The notes beneath the pieces were generated by a model. The model was not told the origin of the DNA, ran no database searches, and worked only from the letters and a program-made list of their open reading frames with translations. Positions 10,561-20,416 of a DNA stretch of 30,958 nt are shown in pieces. The first letter of the stretch is position 1. Each line of letters starts with the position of its first letter. Source of the stretch: Penium margaritaceum (taxonomy: Eukaryota > Streptophyta > Zygnematophyceae > Desmidiales > Peniaceae). The position numbers and the translations under genes were made by a program. The stretch spans positions 65,380-96,337 of the forward strand of contig SZWC01006721.1 of NCBI GenBank assembly GCA_023375785.1, read 5' to 3'.

Positions 10561-11265
10561 CCTCTCCTGTTACACAAACGAAAGAGGCACCACATGCAAA
10601 ACATCTCCATGGTTCCAGCACCAGTGTCACTCCAACACCAACGTCTCTACCGGCCTGTGCCAGCCCTGCAACAAAGATGATGAGACTTGGAAACAATTCA
10701 TCGCCCCTCTCTGCACTCCTTGTCCATGACCTGGTCCTCCCATCCAGGGGAGGATCTTGTGCACACTCAAGCATTGACTCCCTTACAGCACACTGGATTG
10801 TGCCTTGTGTGCCTTCTCCTCCTCCATTCAAAGTATTGCCAGTGGCACACCCTCAAAGCAAAATCCAGCAACGACTGAAGTATTCACGGTGGTTCTCCAG
10901 ATCCGTTCCTCTCTCATCTCACGGTTCAATTCCTGTTCCTGTCTTATCTCCCCGTGCTTCTGCGCCATCTCCCTCTTCTCCAGCCACCCTCTCTGCTCCG
11001 AGGTAATCTTTCCTACAAACAACACTCAACAGCACAACTAATGGACTGAACGATCTGCTCCACCAGCATTGCCCTGGATCCCGCACTCGACCTCTCGACA
11101 AGTTTACTGAACCAGTCCTGTGCGACCTGGCCCAGTAATCTCGTCCCAACTGCAATGGTGGCACCAAACGCAACCACATCTGCTTGGATCAGAGGAAGAA
11201 CAAAGCCACCAACAAAAACACCGCCTTTCTTTTACTTTCTGTACTCTTCTGCTGGTGGTCTAAGT

Positions 11266-11910
11266 TACTACTAGGGTGCCCCAGGCTGTGGCTGTACGCA
11301 AGAATATCGTCGAGGTATACCACATCAAAATTGTCAAGGTACGGGAAAAAAATGTTGTTCATTGCCGACATGAACATTGCCGGGGAATTTGTGAGTCCAA
11401 AGACCATGGCCGGGAACTTGAAATGCCCGTGGAGTGTTTGGAATGCCGTCTTCTTGGTGTCAGCATCTGTCAGGCTGATGTGGTGATAGTCGTAATGTAT
11501 CTGGTCGATTTTAGCGAAAGATTGACGTCCTTGGAGTTGGTCAAAATGTTCATCGGCACAGGAGAGAGGGTAGCGGTTCTTGATGGTAGCATCGTTCAAC
11601 ACCTGGTAGTCTACACACATCCACATCTCACCACTTTTCTTTTCTATGAACATTACTGGTGCGGCGTATATTGACGTGGATGGGCGGATGAACACTAGAC
11701 CGAACATCTCGTTGAGTTGTTTTTTCAGCTCAGTCAGCTCGTGGTCGCTCATCTGATAGGCGCCTCAAATGGTGGGTCGGTTTTTGGGTTTCAGTTCCAT
11801 GTCATGGTCGATGTCGCGCTGAGGTGGCAAGGTTTTTGGGAGATTGTTAGGGAAGATGTCCGCAAACTCTCGGATGAGAGGTGCGAACATCTCAGGAACC
11901 AGCACAAAAT
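11266..11910 (-). pseudogene. pol: Gypsy reverse transcriptase, fingers and palm
   Basis: Upstream of the open part, IREFADIFPNNLPKTLPPQR and DIDHDMELKP form the RT lead-in, interrupted by a TGA just before GAYQMSDHEL. The open frame from 11752 then reads LKKQLNEMFG, FIRPSTSIYAAPVMFIEKKS, MCVDYQVLNDATIKNRYPL, FAKIDQIHYDYHHISL, VFGLTNSPAMFMSAMN and VVYLDDILAYS. The first catalytic Asp (KID) and the YLDD box (codons 11306-11317) are intact. After AYSHSLG the translation loses family similarity although the frame stays open to 11189. This is the best preserved part of the gypsy element. Confidence 0.93.
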
Positions 11911-11963
11911 TTGTTGATGCCAATGAAGCCGATGAGGCTGATGAAGCAGATTAGGGCAATGAG

Positions 11964-12819
11964 TCAGTTTCTTCCACTTCCGCTTCCTCCATTGGCTTGA
12001 GGTGCATGAGCCACGTGTGAGCCCCTTTCCGTATGCAACGCTTGGCCACGTTGAGTGGTATTGGCTGCATTGGTTGTCGCTTCTCGGTCTCTACGGTTTC
12101 CTCTACTGCTTCTACCTCTGCTGCTTCCGTTTTTGTCTTCCGCCCAATTTAGGAAAGTTGCCGTTTGGCGCCGTTGAATTCCATGTAGACATTGCCGCTG
12201 TTGCAATCAATCTGCGGGTTTTGTTGGTACAGGAGGTTGCCAGCATTAGGATTCTTGAATATGAGCATTGTAGTCGACGCTGTTGATCCTTTCTGCTACT
12301 GCGATCATTCGTGGTAAGTCGATCCTTTGGAGTTTGCAGGATCAAACGGTTGAGGGGGGCTGGAAGAATCTTGGGTTTGTTCAGGAGTTGGGTGTTTCTT
12401 TTGATGAGCACTGCCTCTTGTGCACTTGTGTTGCGACGAGCCTCCATCGCGATGTTTAGTTGTTGGAGAAGATGGCTATTGATTCCCTCAAGCACAAAGA
12501 TACAGTTTGCCAGTTCCTTTTTTATCCACGCCTGTCATCCGGTGCCACCTATCGCTCCTGCTGCAGACGTTGAGGCTGTTGGTAGGGGAAACTGGTTTTC
12601 CGTTGTCTAATCTGTGGCCAGATTGGTCGTCGGAGCCATTGGGAATGACCCAGCTGTTGCATAGTCTGCCACGCCAACATTTGCCACCGTCTCAGGATTT
12701 GCCTGCATGGTCACTTTGTGCTCCTCCATCGCCGAGGTTGTCGCCGAAGACCCGCTGCTGGTCTTCAGGTGCGCTTGACTGAGTGTGCTGAAGGACAATT
12801 CCAGCAGTATAGATTCCAA
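11964..12819 (-). pseudogene. gag: Probable gypsy gag region, degenerate
   Basis: Three short minus-strand frames lie end to end here (12819-12607, 12495-12112, 12206-11964). They are hydrophilic, with Gln/Ala/Thr- and Arg/Gly-rich segments such as RGRSSRGNRRDREA near the C-terminal side. No CCHC knuckle is visible. They are called gag from position, immediately 5' of RT on the same strand, not from a conserved motif. Confidence 0.45.
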
Positions 12820-13079
12820 GAGTTGGCACCCTGACTAGGACCAATCCAAATGCATCCAATCAGAAAAGAAGAATTCAAATGTAGCCCAAAAAATTCTTGG
12901 CACCATGTCAAAGCAGGTAGACATTATTCTAGCTCAGTATAAACATGAGATAGTTTGATGACATGCAATGACATGCGTATCGGTGAGCTACATTGCTTTC
13001 AATGTAGTGCACCTGATCCACAACCCATGTTCAGACCCAGATGTGACCACATAAAACTATTGCTGCTTCTCTAAAAGTT
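12820..13079. other. No gene seen; expected 5' region of the gypsy element
   Basis: Lies just upstream (minus sense) of the gag-like region. The minus strand has TGGTGCCAAGAA at 12894-12905 preceded by GACA, which could be an eroded LTR end and primer-binding site. No second LTR copy is available to test this. Confidence 0.3.
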
Positions 13080-14400
13080 TCACCAATGTTGATGGCTCCC
13101 TTCTTGCTCAGTCACCTGCATGAAGAGAGCAAAGGTCAGAGGTACACTCTGTATACAAATGCGCAAAAAGTAGAAACACTCTCAGAGAGACTACAAATCG
13201 GCTCCCAATGTCCAGCCAAGTTTTGAGTTTTATTCTTTCCTCTTAGAGACGGAGAAACAACCGTAACTAGAACTTCTGCACAATCAATGCCACCACGGCC
13301 ATGACCACCACCTGTGCCACCACCTTGAACAATGTAGAGATGTGAATTCCTCCAAACAAAGCAAGAGTACCTGCCACAATAAAGGAAGGGAGACGACCCA
13401 CACATGTACACTCATTTTGGGTGTATCTTCTTACTGACTGGCTGTGACCTATTTTTGAACATACGGACTTGTGCCGACCAAAAAACTGAGAATATGCTGG
13501 TAGCGCAAGAGAGCCACACACTGGAGTAGATGAAAAGTGCACCACCATTTTCTGCAGGAATGTGGTCAACATTCCATCAGCAATGACTCTGCATGTCAGC
13601 AATGCCAACAGTAAGCTGGTGCATCAGAGATTGGGTGGTAGTGGGAGATATACATTCTGAAAGCCATCTTCTTGAATCTAATTTGGTTGAGAGAGTCCAA
13701 CTGCATAGCTGAAGTCACAGCTGCATTATGATGCTTCCCTCCATGTGGTAGATAGTGTTCATGGGTAAGGAAATGCCCCATTGATGCAACAATTGCAGCA
13801 GTCAAATTTGCAGCAGCCACGGCAGTAGGATCCATGCTAGTGGCTGACTCAAGGAAGAGAAGAGAGAGAAAGAAAGAATAAATCTCTCAATAGAATCTAT
13901 AGAAAGATTCTTCTTCTTCCTCCAGCAAAAAAAACAAAATGACTCTGGCTCCTGCTGCCAGCTGTTTCTCTTCACAAGGGAAAGCAGCAGCTAGTGCACA
14001 ACACCCTCCAGCAGCACCTAGAATAGCTACAACTATTGTAGTTGCAAACACGACTGCGACCAGTATCCTATCCAGAACCACCTCTAGGACGTGACAACAA
14101 CTGCACTGTAGCCATTGCTGCCACTTCATTAGCCTTAGGGGGAATTTGTCGTTAACTTCTTGCTTATGGCAGTAGTGTAAGTAGCATGAGTATCAGATGC
14201 AAAATGAATAGCACCAGCAATAGCAGTGGCAAGAGCAGCTCGGGCAGTAGTAGTAGCTAGTGTAGCTGCAATGATTCAGAAGCATGTATAACAACGGTAA
14301 CATGCAGTCACAATAGAAGAGAATTCTAGCAGCAGGGGAGAAATTTTCCGCATTGGCTCTGATGGACACCTCCACCGACCACATCACAAAAATTCATAAT
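13080..14400 (-). other. Possible host gene fragment (Ala-rich exons), unidentified
   Basis: Minus-strand segments rich in Ala, Thr and Val follow one another: TLATTTARAALATAIAGAIH (about 14270-14200), VAVVFATTIVVAILGAAGG (about 14060-14000), and MDPTAVAAANLTAAIVASMG with AAVTSAMQLDSLNQIRF (13835-13670). Before the last is a strong polypyrimidine stretch (minus strand of 13861-13889) and an AG, as at a 3' splice site. ATTGCAG before CTACACTAG and CTTCATGCAG near 13118 are further acceptor-like sites. The pattern faintly recalls the Ala-rich part of the plant DUF828 (VAN3-binding/FORKED) family, but I cannot confirm this. It could equally be retroelement leader sequence. Confidence 0.22.
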
Positions 14401-14775
14401 TAGAAATCATGAAAAAACACAGAAACACATACAACAGAAGCTCTCATGCCCAAGATTTTAGACCTCGCCCATTGCAGCCACTGACATGGTTGTGCTCTTG
14501 GATCAGTAGCTACAAGGGTTGTGCTTGTTGCTAGAATCAACTCCTCAACTGCTCCTTAATCATAAAATCCTAACAAGCACCTTCTTGCAAGCTAGCCAAC
14601 ATACTCAAACTACATTGTGTGGTACTAGCATTAAGAGTGAGAGCAATGCAACACCAAATTTGCCTCTGTTGTAGGCATGGCCGATGCTCAATGGGAACAA
14701 AATGTCTGTCCGTTTCAACCCGACGAGTCTTTGATTCTACCTTTCCCAATACAGCTTAGTACGGTTTCTGAAAGC

Positions 14776-15379
14776 TGAAAAACTGCTAGGAAGCTTCCTA
14801 TCCTTGTTGCTACTAAGGTGGTGACAATGTCCAATCAGCAGACAAAGTAGTAAGAAAGTAAGTGCAAGAAACAGCAAAAATCAAACTAGGGAAACGCGCA
14901 AAGCCGCATAAGATCCAATAGCTTAGTAATGCAGAGAGAGATGACAGCTGAAAAGCACATAGCATAATCACATGCCGCAGCGCACAGTGGGTGATGCACG
15001 TGGCAGTGTTATTTTGTCCTCATATCGGCCCAGAACCACTGTTCTGGCCGTAACTCTGCGCGGAGGCATCCAAACACGACACCGTCTGAACCTCAAGTTG
15101 CAAAATCTTGGGCCAGATGCTACAACTGGTCACACGCATACGTACGGTAGTGATCGGTGAACACACAATTCAAAACATGCAAATCAGGTTCAAGAGTCAG
15201 TCCACCAAGAATAATTTAGCGACTGCAAAAAAATGCAAAGCACCCCAATGAGCATCTGGGACTCTGTGGTAGTTTTCTAGCAGCTCCTGGTGGGTGGAGC
15301 AACCACCCGTTGGTGCTCTGGAGCCAGCTTGGCCTACATCAAGGATCTTCACGAGCATGGACGTGGTCGAGTGGTCACA
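14776..15379 (-). mobile_element. LTR, family A (probable 3' LTR of copia relic b)
   Basis: This 604-bp block is homologous, in reverse orientation, to the LTR at 29003-29596. On the minus strand it starts TGTGACCACTCG and ends AGCAGTTTTTCA, so both TG and CA termini are kept. Shared internal blocks include CCATGCTCGTG, GTGTGACCAGT, CAGACGGTG, ACAGTGGTT and the palindrome AGGAAGCTTCCT just before the end. It starts about 135 bp beyond the RNase H stop of the minus-strand copia relic, the expected place of a 3' LTR. No convincing polypurine tract is visible before it and the flanks (AAAGC/GTAAG) show no target duplication, so a solo or 5' LTR remains possible. Confidence 0.8.
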
Positions 15380-15516
15380 GTAAGTTTTACAAACAGAGGG
15401 GAATGGCTCATGTCACAACACTCACCCATGATCTGATGGTTCATATGTCCATACACATGTTGAACTGACATAAGTGCGCAACGAGATGCTCGATAGTCAA
15501 TACACACACATCCCAC

Positions 15517-16073
15517 TCAGCCACTCTCAGACAAAGGGCAAAGCCCAAAAGAATGGATGGCCACCATGTACCTTCCGCATGCCAATGCCTTGGTCAAGAA
15601 ATCAGCCCGCTGCATGTCCATGCCAACCCAGATAACGGATGTTACCGATAGCTCCCCAAGATCACGCACAAAGTGATGCTCAACAACAATGTACATTTTG
15701 CGTGCATGAAACACCAAAATTATCTCCAATTGCAAGAGAACTATGTTTGTCACAGGTAGTACAATACAAGGCTCAGACTTGTGCAACAGACACAACAGTC
15801 ACTTTCGGTAGCACGAGCTCCCAACTCAACTTGCTTTCCCCTTTGATGAGCTACGGGTAATTTTTTCGTGCTTACCGCTGTGCCACAACACAGCATTGGC
15901 ACCCAAAAAGACACGTAGACATTCCGATTGCACCCATCAAGGCTCCATGTCCAATCACTCTCTGTGTACCCATCAACTACCATTGAACACAGCTGCCGAA
16001 AGCGAATTCTGAGGTACAGTGTGGAAACCATGTAGTGATCTACTTGAATAGCGGCATGAAGGGCCCTTGCCAA
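15517..16073 (-). pseudogene. pol: Ty1/copia RNase H
   Basis: Family blocks are MVVDGYTESDWTWSLDG (usual form GYSDADWAG), then STKKLPVAHQRGK, and, after a frame change near 15795, KMYIVVEHHFVRDL (HHFVRD at about 15661-15678) and DMQRADFLTKAL (ADFLTKAL at about 15583-15606). RNase H degrades the RNA strand during reverse transcription. The frame change and substitutions at normally fixed positions mark it as dead. Confidence 0.88.
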
Positions 16074-16074
16074 A

Positions 16075-16690
16075 TGACTTTACGTGAACTATGCAAGGAT
16101 GTTAACGGTGAAGGCAATGTCGGGTTGTGTGGTCATTGCAAAGTTCATGAGAGAGCCCATGAGGCACAAGTACAGGGTCACATCGACCGTCTCCCCCACC
16201 TCAACTGGATCATCCATCTTCAAGGCAACCTACCCACTAAGTGTAATGGGGTTGGAGGCTTTGGGTATTTCAACAAGGAGGTTAGAAAAACGATCCCTCA
16301 CAACCCAGGCGTGACGTGCCCGATGCAACAAGAGTGTCTCTTGCTGACAATCGCGCATGATCTCCATCTTAAGGAAAAAATCCATAGAACCAAGGTCCTT
16401 CAACCTGTAGCACANNNNNNNNNNNNNNNNNNNNNNNNNNNNNNNNNNNNNNNNNNNNNNNNNNNNNNNNNNNNNNNNNNNNNNNNNNNNNNNNNNNNNN
16501 NNNNNNNNNNNNNNNNNNNNNNNNNNNNNNNNNNNNNNNCAAGGAGGTTAGAAAAACGATCCCTCACAACCCAGGCGTGACGTGCCCGATGCAACAAGAG
16601 TGTCTCTTGCTGACAATCGCGCATGATCTCCATCTTAAGGAAAAAATCCATAGAACCAAGGTCCTTCAACCTGTAGCACACGAGAACTCT
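16075..16690 (-). pseudogene. pol: Ty1/copia RT C-terminal part, interrupted by an assembly gap
   Basis: YRLKDLGSMDFFLKMEIMRD matches the 'F.MKDLGE..YFLG.EI' block that follows the YVDD box in copia RT. After ARHAWVVRDRFSNLL come LYLCLMGSLMNFAM and a PDIAFTVNILA block, the usual 'Y..LVGSLMYL...TRPDIAYAV..LSRF'. Two stops follow (in ILA*FT*SHL). The 125-N gap sits inside RT with the same 141 bp on both sides. Confidence 0.85.
16274..16680. other. Assembly gap with exact 141-bp duplication on both sides
   Basis: Bases 16274-16414 and 16540-16680 are identical over all 141 positions, separated by 125 N (16415-16539). Both start CAAGGAGGTTAG and end CCTGTAGCACA. The simplest reading is two contig ends that overlap and should have been merged, not a biological duplication. 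The true sequence then has one copy and no gap. Confidence 0.9.
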
Positions 16691-16846
16691 GCGTATTGAG
16701 CCCAGATTGCCTCTTTCAACTTGCCCGGATCAGTCGTCACCAAAGAAGAGCATAGAGTGATCATGACACGTGCCTTGAGACTTTTCTTCACCACGACAAG
16801 GTCGGTTGCAACATCGTAAGCGACCTAGAACTCTTGAATGACCAGC

Positions 16847-17557
16847 TCATGACCAACAAGGCATGCTAGGTGCACCTGAGTAGTACTCCTTAAATCTGGA
16901 GCCAAGGGCCTTTGTGCCTGGCTCGCCACTTTCAACAGAGCGAGTAGGGCATATGAGTGCAGAGTTGGCTGCCCTCTGAGTCCTAGAGGCCTCTAGTTGA
17001 AGAAAACCACCGAGCACACGGGAGTAGCCCGAAGCTGAGGTGGTCATAACTGGCTCCATAGCAAGGGGCTAGTCCAAGTCTATAGGGGATCTAGGATTAC
17101 ATAGAAGGGGAGAGGAGGCGAGGTGATCATGGACAGGTGCTAGCTCATGTACGAGATAAGGTGTAGGCATAAGACCAGGTGTGACTGGGGATACTGCCAC
17201 TAGCACGAAACCATGTATGCCAGAGCAAACTGGCATTGCCATGGAAGCAAGTGTGCCACAAGGGACTGGCACTGGCACAGGAGGAGATGTGCCAAAGGGG
17301 ACTGGCACTGACATGGGAGCAGTTGTGCCAAACGGGACTGACACTGGTACGAGAGCAGGTTTGCCACAGGGGACCAGCACTGGCATGAGAGTAGCTGTGC
17401 CTTGAGGAACAAAGAATTGCACGAAAGCAGGTGTGTGAGAGGGAACCGACAAGGCCACTAGAACAATAGCAAAAATGGGCGGTTCGTCATCACCCGGAGA
17501 CGGGATTGCAGGTGAGGAGGCCCGGACGGACCGATCCATAGGTCTAGACTCCCCCAT
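16847..17557 (-). pseudogene. Copia integrase-RT linker, Pro/Val-rich, with 12-residue repeats
   Basis: An open minus-strand frame from 17557 to 17069 continues in phase, after a single stop, to 16847. It is rich in Pro, Val, Ser and Ala and contains five tandem 12-residue units of the type VPFGTTAPMSVP. In copia polyproteins the segment between integrase and RT is variable and low-complexity, and this is where it lies. It is flanked upstream by the integrase end (CIIESRDALFF near 17650) and downstream by RT. Confidence 0.6.
17216..17406 (-). repeat. 36-bp minisatellite, five full units
   Basis: Units start at 17216, 17252, 17288, 17324 and 17360, with a partial unit at 17396. Spacing is exactly 36 bp, so the repeat stays in frame and encodes 12-residue units (VPCGTLASMAMP, VPFGTSPPVPVP, VPFGTTAPMSVP, VPCGKPALVPVS on the minus strand). 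A more degenerate unit may precede it near 17180. Confidence 0.9.
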
Positions 17558-17599
17558 CCGTAAGTCTAGAAAAAGGTGGGAATAGGGTTGGCGGCCAAC

Positions 17600-18130
17600 G
17601 ATAGAATGATGGAAAGGTTATGGTAGGTGAGAGCCTCAAAGAAGAGAGCATCTCGAGACTCGATGATGCAGTGGGAAGTGCAGTCCCAAAAGAGCCAGGT
17701 CTTTGATAGTAAGGAAAATCTCAAGAAGGTACGCATGCGACTCCGAGGTGAGACCTTTTGAACCTATGTTGGTCCTCGGTGTACAAGATGCAGTCCAGTG
17801 ATCCTTAGACATAAGCATGATGGAGGTAGGCGTGATGGCCAAACTACAGCCCGTACAACATGACATGATCCGGAAATGGACTGTGCCACAAGAGGTTCCA
17901 GACCCAGGTCATGTAGAAGAGCCACTAAAAGGCAAAAGAATCTAGAAAAATGCACTTAAACTGCATGGTGTGGACCGCATCCTTCATGGTGCGACCCAGA
18001 CACGCCGTTCTCCTCTGGTGTAGCAGGGGCGGAGAGCTGGTGCAAAACACCGTGTTCAGCAAAGAAGGTGTCCATCTTGCCTATGAACCCACCACTCCCC
18101 CACAACATGTGAGAGCGGGATAAATCCAGA
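17600..18130 (-). pseudogene. pol: Ty1/copia integrase C-terminal part
   Basis: The minus strand reads GSGGFIGKMDTFFAEHGVLH then QLSAPATPEENGV, the region around the third catalytic residue of copia integrase. The DNGGEF motif is degraded to GSGGF, removing the second Asp, and the Glu after NGV is lost. Further down, GLTSESHAYLLEI and CIIESRDALFFEALTYHN match the end of the integrase module, with frame changes between them. No integrase sequence can be followed above about 18200. Confidence 0.78.
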
Positions 18131-18614
18131 TGCCCACAATTTCAGACATGTAAGGGCTTGATCAAAATCTTTTGTGATGAATTGTCCATCGCAACCACTT
18201 GTGTTTTGTTCTGTGCCCTTTAATTACATAAAACAAAGGCACCTTCTGAGATCTGTGATGTCTCCAAATTTTTGCATCAGACAATATTAATGGTTTTTCT
18301 AACTTTTGCAAAAAACCACCACCACTGCCTTGACTATCCTCTACTACATCATTGCTCCAAATTTTTCTCGATTTGAAAAACCTTTATGTTGCCATCATCG
18401 TTGTTGATAGTGACATTATCACCAAAACTCAGATATTTATTTTGGTAGAGGCATCGATTTTTGGCCAGCATTGCATATCCTTGAGAAATGCAATCGGTTT
18501 CTCATTTGGACCATTTTGATGTTCCGAGCCATACTGAGCCACACCTAACACAGCAGTTTTTCACAAAGGTAAACGGTTGGTAGACCCAACCTCTTCCTCC
18601 TTCTCGAGCGCCAT
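18131..18614. other. No recognisable gene
   Basis: AT-richer DNA between the two head-to-head copia relics. It contains short A and T runs and no recognisable motif on either strand. Confidence 0.5.
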
Positions 18615-19960
18615 GAGTCCATAGTTTTAGTCACTTGCAATCGATGAGCTTCGTTGGCTACAGGACAACATGTGCCGCTAGCAACAACATCAGAATGATA
18701 CATTGCAAGAGATTGTGATGTCGTTGAGGGAGAGTCCAAAAGCCTCACAACAGACACAAGGAGGTCGTGCTGGATCTCTACCATCCATTCAGAAGTCTAT
18801 TTCCTACACAACAATGCAACATCAGCACATGCGATCACAGATTGGCTCGTAGGATGAGGAGGGGATAGGGGATCACACACGTGAGGATGAAATCCGCATC
18901 CTTGAGAAGCACTTTCATGAGTTGCGTCTAGGATCAGAGCCTCTCACTCCGCCACCTTCTTACCGTGAGGATCAACCGCGTCATTCAGCAACACTTGATT
19001 TGGTGGCGTCTCTCTTGTCGGTGGTCTCCCTGTGCCTCACCCACCTTCTCCCAACCCTAAGGTCGTCTTCACCATAAAGTGGCAATTGAAGGTCTTTGAG
19101 ACACCTCCTCCTTACTACCGCAGCAACGAGGACTTCGACTACAAGGAGACCCTATTTCAGGAGTGGGCCGACTCTGATTGCGTCCGACCCTACTATAACA
19201 CTCAACACCAGACCCGCGACGCTCACAAGGTCTAGATAGTAAAGAGAGCCATGTGCAGCCTACTCTATGCCAAGTCTCAGGAGATTGTGGTCGACTTCCG
19301 AGTCTTTCTCAGGACGGGGACAGGAGTAGGCCCACACCAGGGCTAGGAGTCGGCCGTAACATTTCTTGCTGCGGAGACTTATGCCACAAGGGCGGCTTGA
19401 CTACGTGAGTTCCACTCTCTCTGCTAGGGTCCTACAGAGCTTACAGCAGACTACTAGAGGCGTGCCATGCTCCATCACACACGCATTAGAACTAGTGTCA
19501 GAATGCAATTGTTGGAACTTGATGCCATCATGATGAGGTGCACTTGGACCACGTGAAGCTCCGTACGAGGTTTGACCACATGGCCCTCTCTAAGGCTTTG
19601 GAGTCACTATAGCTACTTCTTGGGCTCATGGATACTTTCTCCAAGCGACATTGACTCATGAGGCTGTTGTCGCTTTTCAGTAGAGTCCAATTGTTACAGT
19701 AATTGCTACAATCGCTCCTACATCCCTGACCCTGTTTTCCAACTCTACCTCCACCAGTTTATCCTCCTCCTCCTCCTCCTCCTCCTCCTCCTCCTCCTCT
19801 ACCTTGAGCAGCCAGATGTAGGATGTTACAGCGGTTACAGAAGGGAAAAGAGGCATTCCAAGGAATAGCAACAACAGTAGCTGGTGAGCGGTAGTAGTGG
19901 ATGCTCTATCCACTGCGACAACTACAAGGGTACCCACCCCTACACAGACTGCCAGCAACT
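18615..19960 (+). pseudogene. gag: Gag-like region of copia relic (c)
   Basis: A hydrophilic helix-prone segment (IDELRWLQDNMCR, then DTLQEIVMSLRESP) is followed by EDEIRILEKHFHELRLGSEP and LTPPPSYRED. Then comes a 67-codon frame with PPPYYRSNEDFDYKET and ALF-like WAD motifs. This resembles the start of the gag at 30543 (DALCRLMEQMRSLRIETPAP), which suggests related elements. A CSIHCDNYKGTHPYTDC segment near 19900 (C-x3-C-x6-H-x4-C) may be a distorted zinc knuckle. Stops interrupt all of it. The gag call rests mainly on position before protease. Confidence 0.5.
19762..19799. repeat. (TCC)n microsatellite
   Basis: About twelve uninterrupted TCC triplets within the gag-like region. They read as polyleucine or polyglutamate depending on strand. 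Confidence 0.95.
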
Positions 19961-20416
19961 ACTCAACTGGACCAGGGTCATGCCCGGCCTCTAGGTGACG
20001 CACACGCAGTGGATGTCCTTCGGTTACACATGAGCTAGTTGCATCACGATTATGTCAATAGCGGACGCTCTCGCTTTTCCAGGCGGGAGGAGTGCTCAGG
20101 TTCCCCAGTATCGCAGCATAATGAAACTTTGCCAACTGCTGCTCCTGCATACTCAAGAAGGTGCGAGTGTTTTTTCATAGCTGGGTGGTCCACAAAAATG
20201 TTTTTATATGTGTTTGTTGTCTGCAATGATGCTTGTGGGGGAGCTGAGGCGGCTTGTGATGAGGATGGACCTGATTGTACCGACTGACTTGACAATTCAC
20301 AGAATTGTTCTATTTGTTTCTCTACAAAGCCCACTGCTGCGCATCTTGCCAATGCTAAGTATTTTGTGGCATCCAACTTTGTATTGACAACAGCTCGTAA
20401 GGCGAGTGACCTTTAG

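Larger units (their letters stand above)
9167..11040 (+). mobile_element. Ty1/copia relic (a): PBS, leader and gag, 3' truncated
   Basis: The components are, in order, a primer-binding site at 9167, a leader, a copia gag homologue from about 9740, and a CCHC zinc knuckle at 10519-10560. A weak protease-like segment (SSIDSLTAH near 10770-10800) may follow, with the usual DSGA altered. No integrase, RT or RNase H follows before gypsy sequence resumes near 11266, so the element is cut off on its 3' side. It lies inside the block that splits the gypsy element and so is probably younger than that element. Confidence 0.75.
11266..12819 (-). mobile_element. Ty3/gypsy chromovirus, 5' part (gag-like to RT palm)
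   Basis: On the minus strand this has a poorly conserved gag-like region (12819 to about 11964) followed almost directly by the RT N-terminal flank and RT palm (about 11900 to 11266). A protease would normally sit between them; only about 60 bp are available, so it is missing, probably by deletion. The RT reading stops being gypsy-like near 11266, right after YLDDILAYSHSL, and resumes at 5222 with HVQKVL on the same strand. That is the next part of the same domain. Confidence 0.82.
15517..18130 (-). mobile_element. Ty1/copia relic (b): integrase end, RT, RNase H
   Basis: Minus-strand order is integrase C-terminal part, hypervariable linker with 12-residue repeats, RT C-terminal part and RNase H, which is the copia order. 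The palm of RT with its YVDD box is missing between the linker and KDLGSMDFF, and the gag, protease and N-terminal integrase are absent. An assembly gap of 125 N lies within RT. It is flanked by an exact duplication, so the true distance there is uncertain. Confidence 0.87.

Noticed and set aside
12894-12905. Minus-strand TGGTGCCAAGAA as a primer-binding site for the gypsy element
   Set aside because: Plausible position and a preceding CA, but no second LTR copy and only a short match; left as a possibility, not a feature.
14762-14775. GCTTTCAGAAACC after the family A LTR (minus sense) as a decayed PBS, making that LTR a 5' LTR
   Set aside because: Only about 7 of 11 positions match; placement next to the RNase H of the copia relic fits a 3' LTR better.
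16035-16580. A 181-codon plus-strand frame across the N run
   Set aside because: It is an antisense shadow of the copia RT/RNase H relic and crosses unknown bases; its end repeats only because of the 141-bp duplication.
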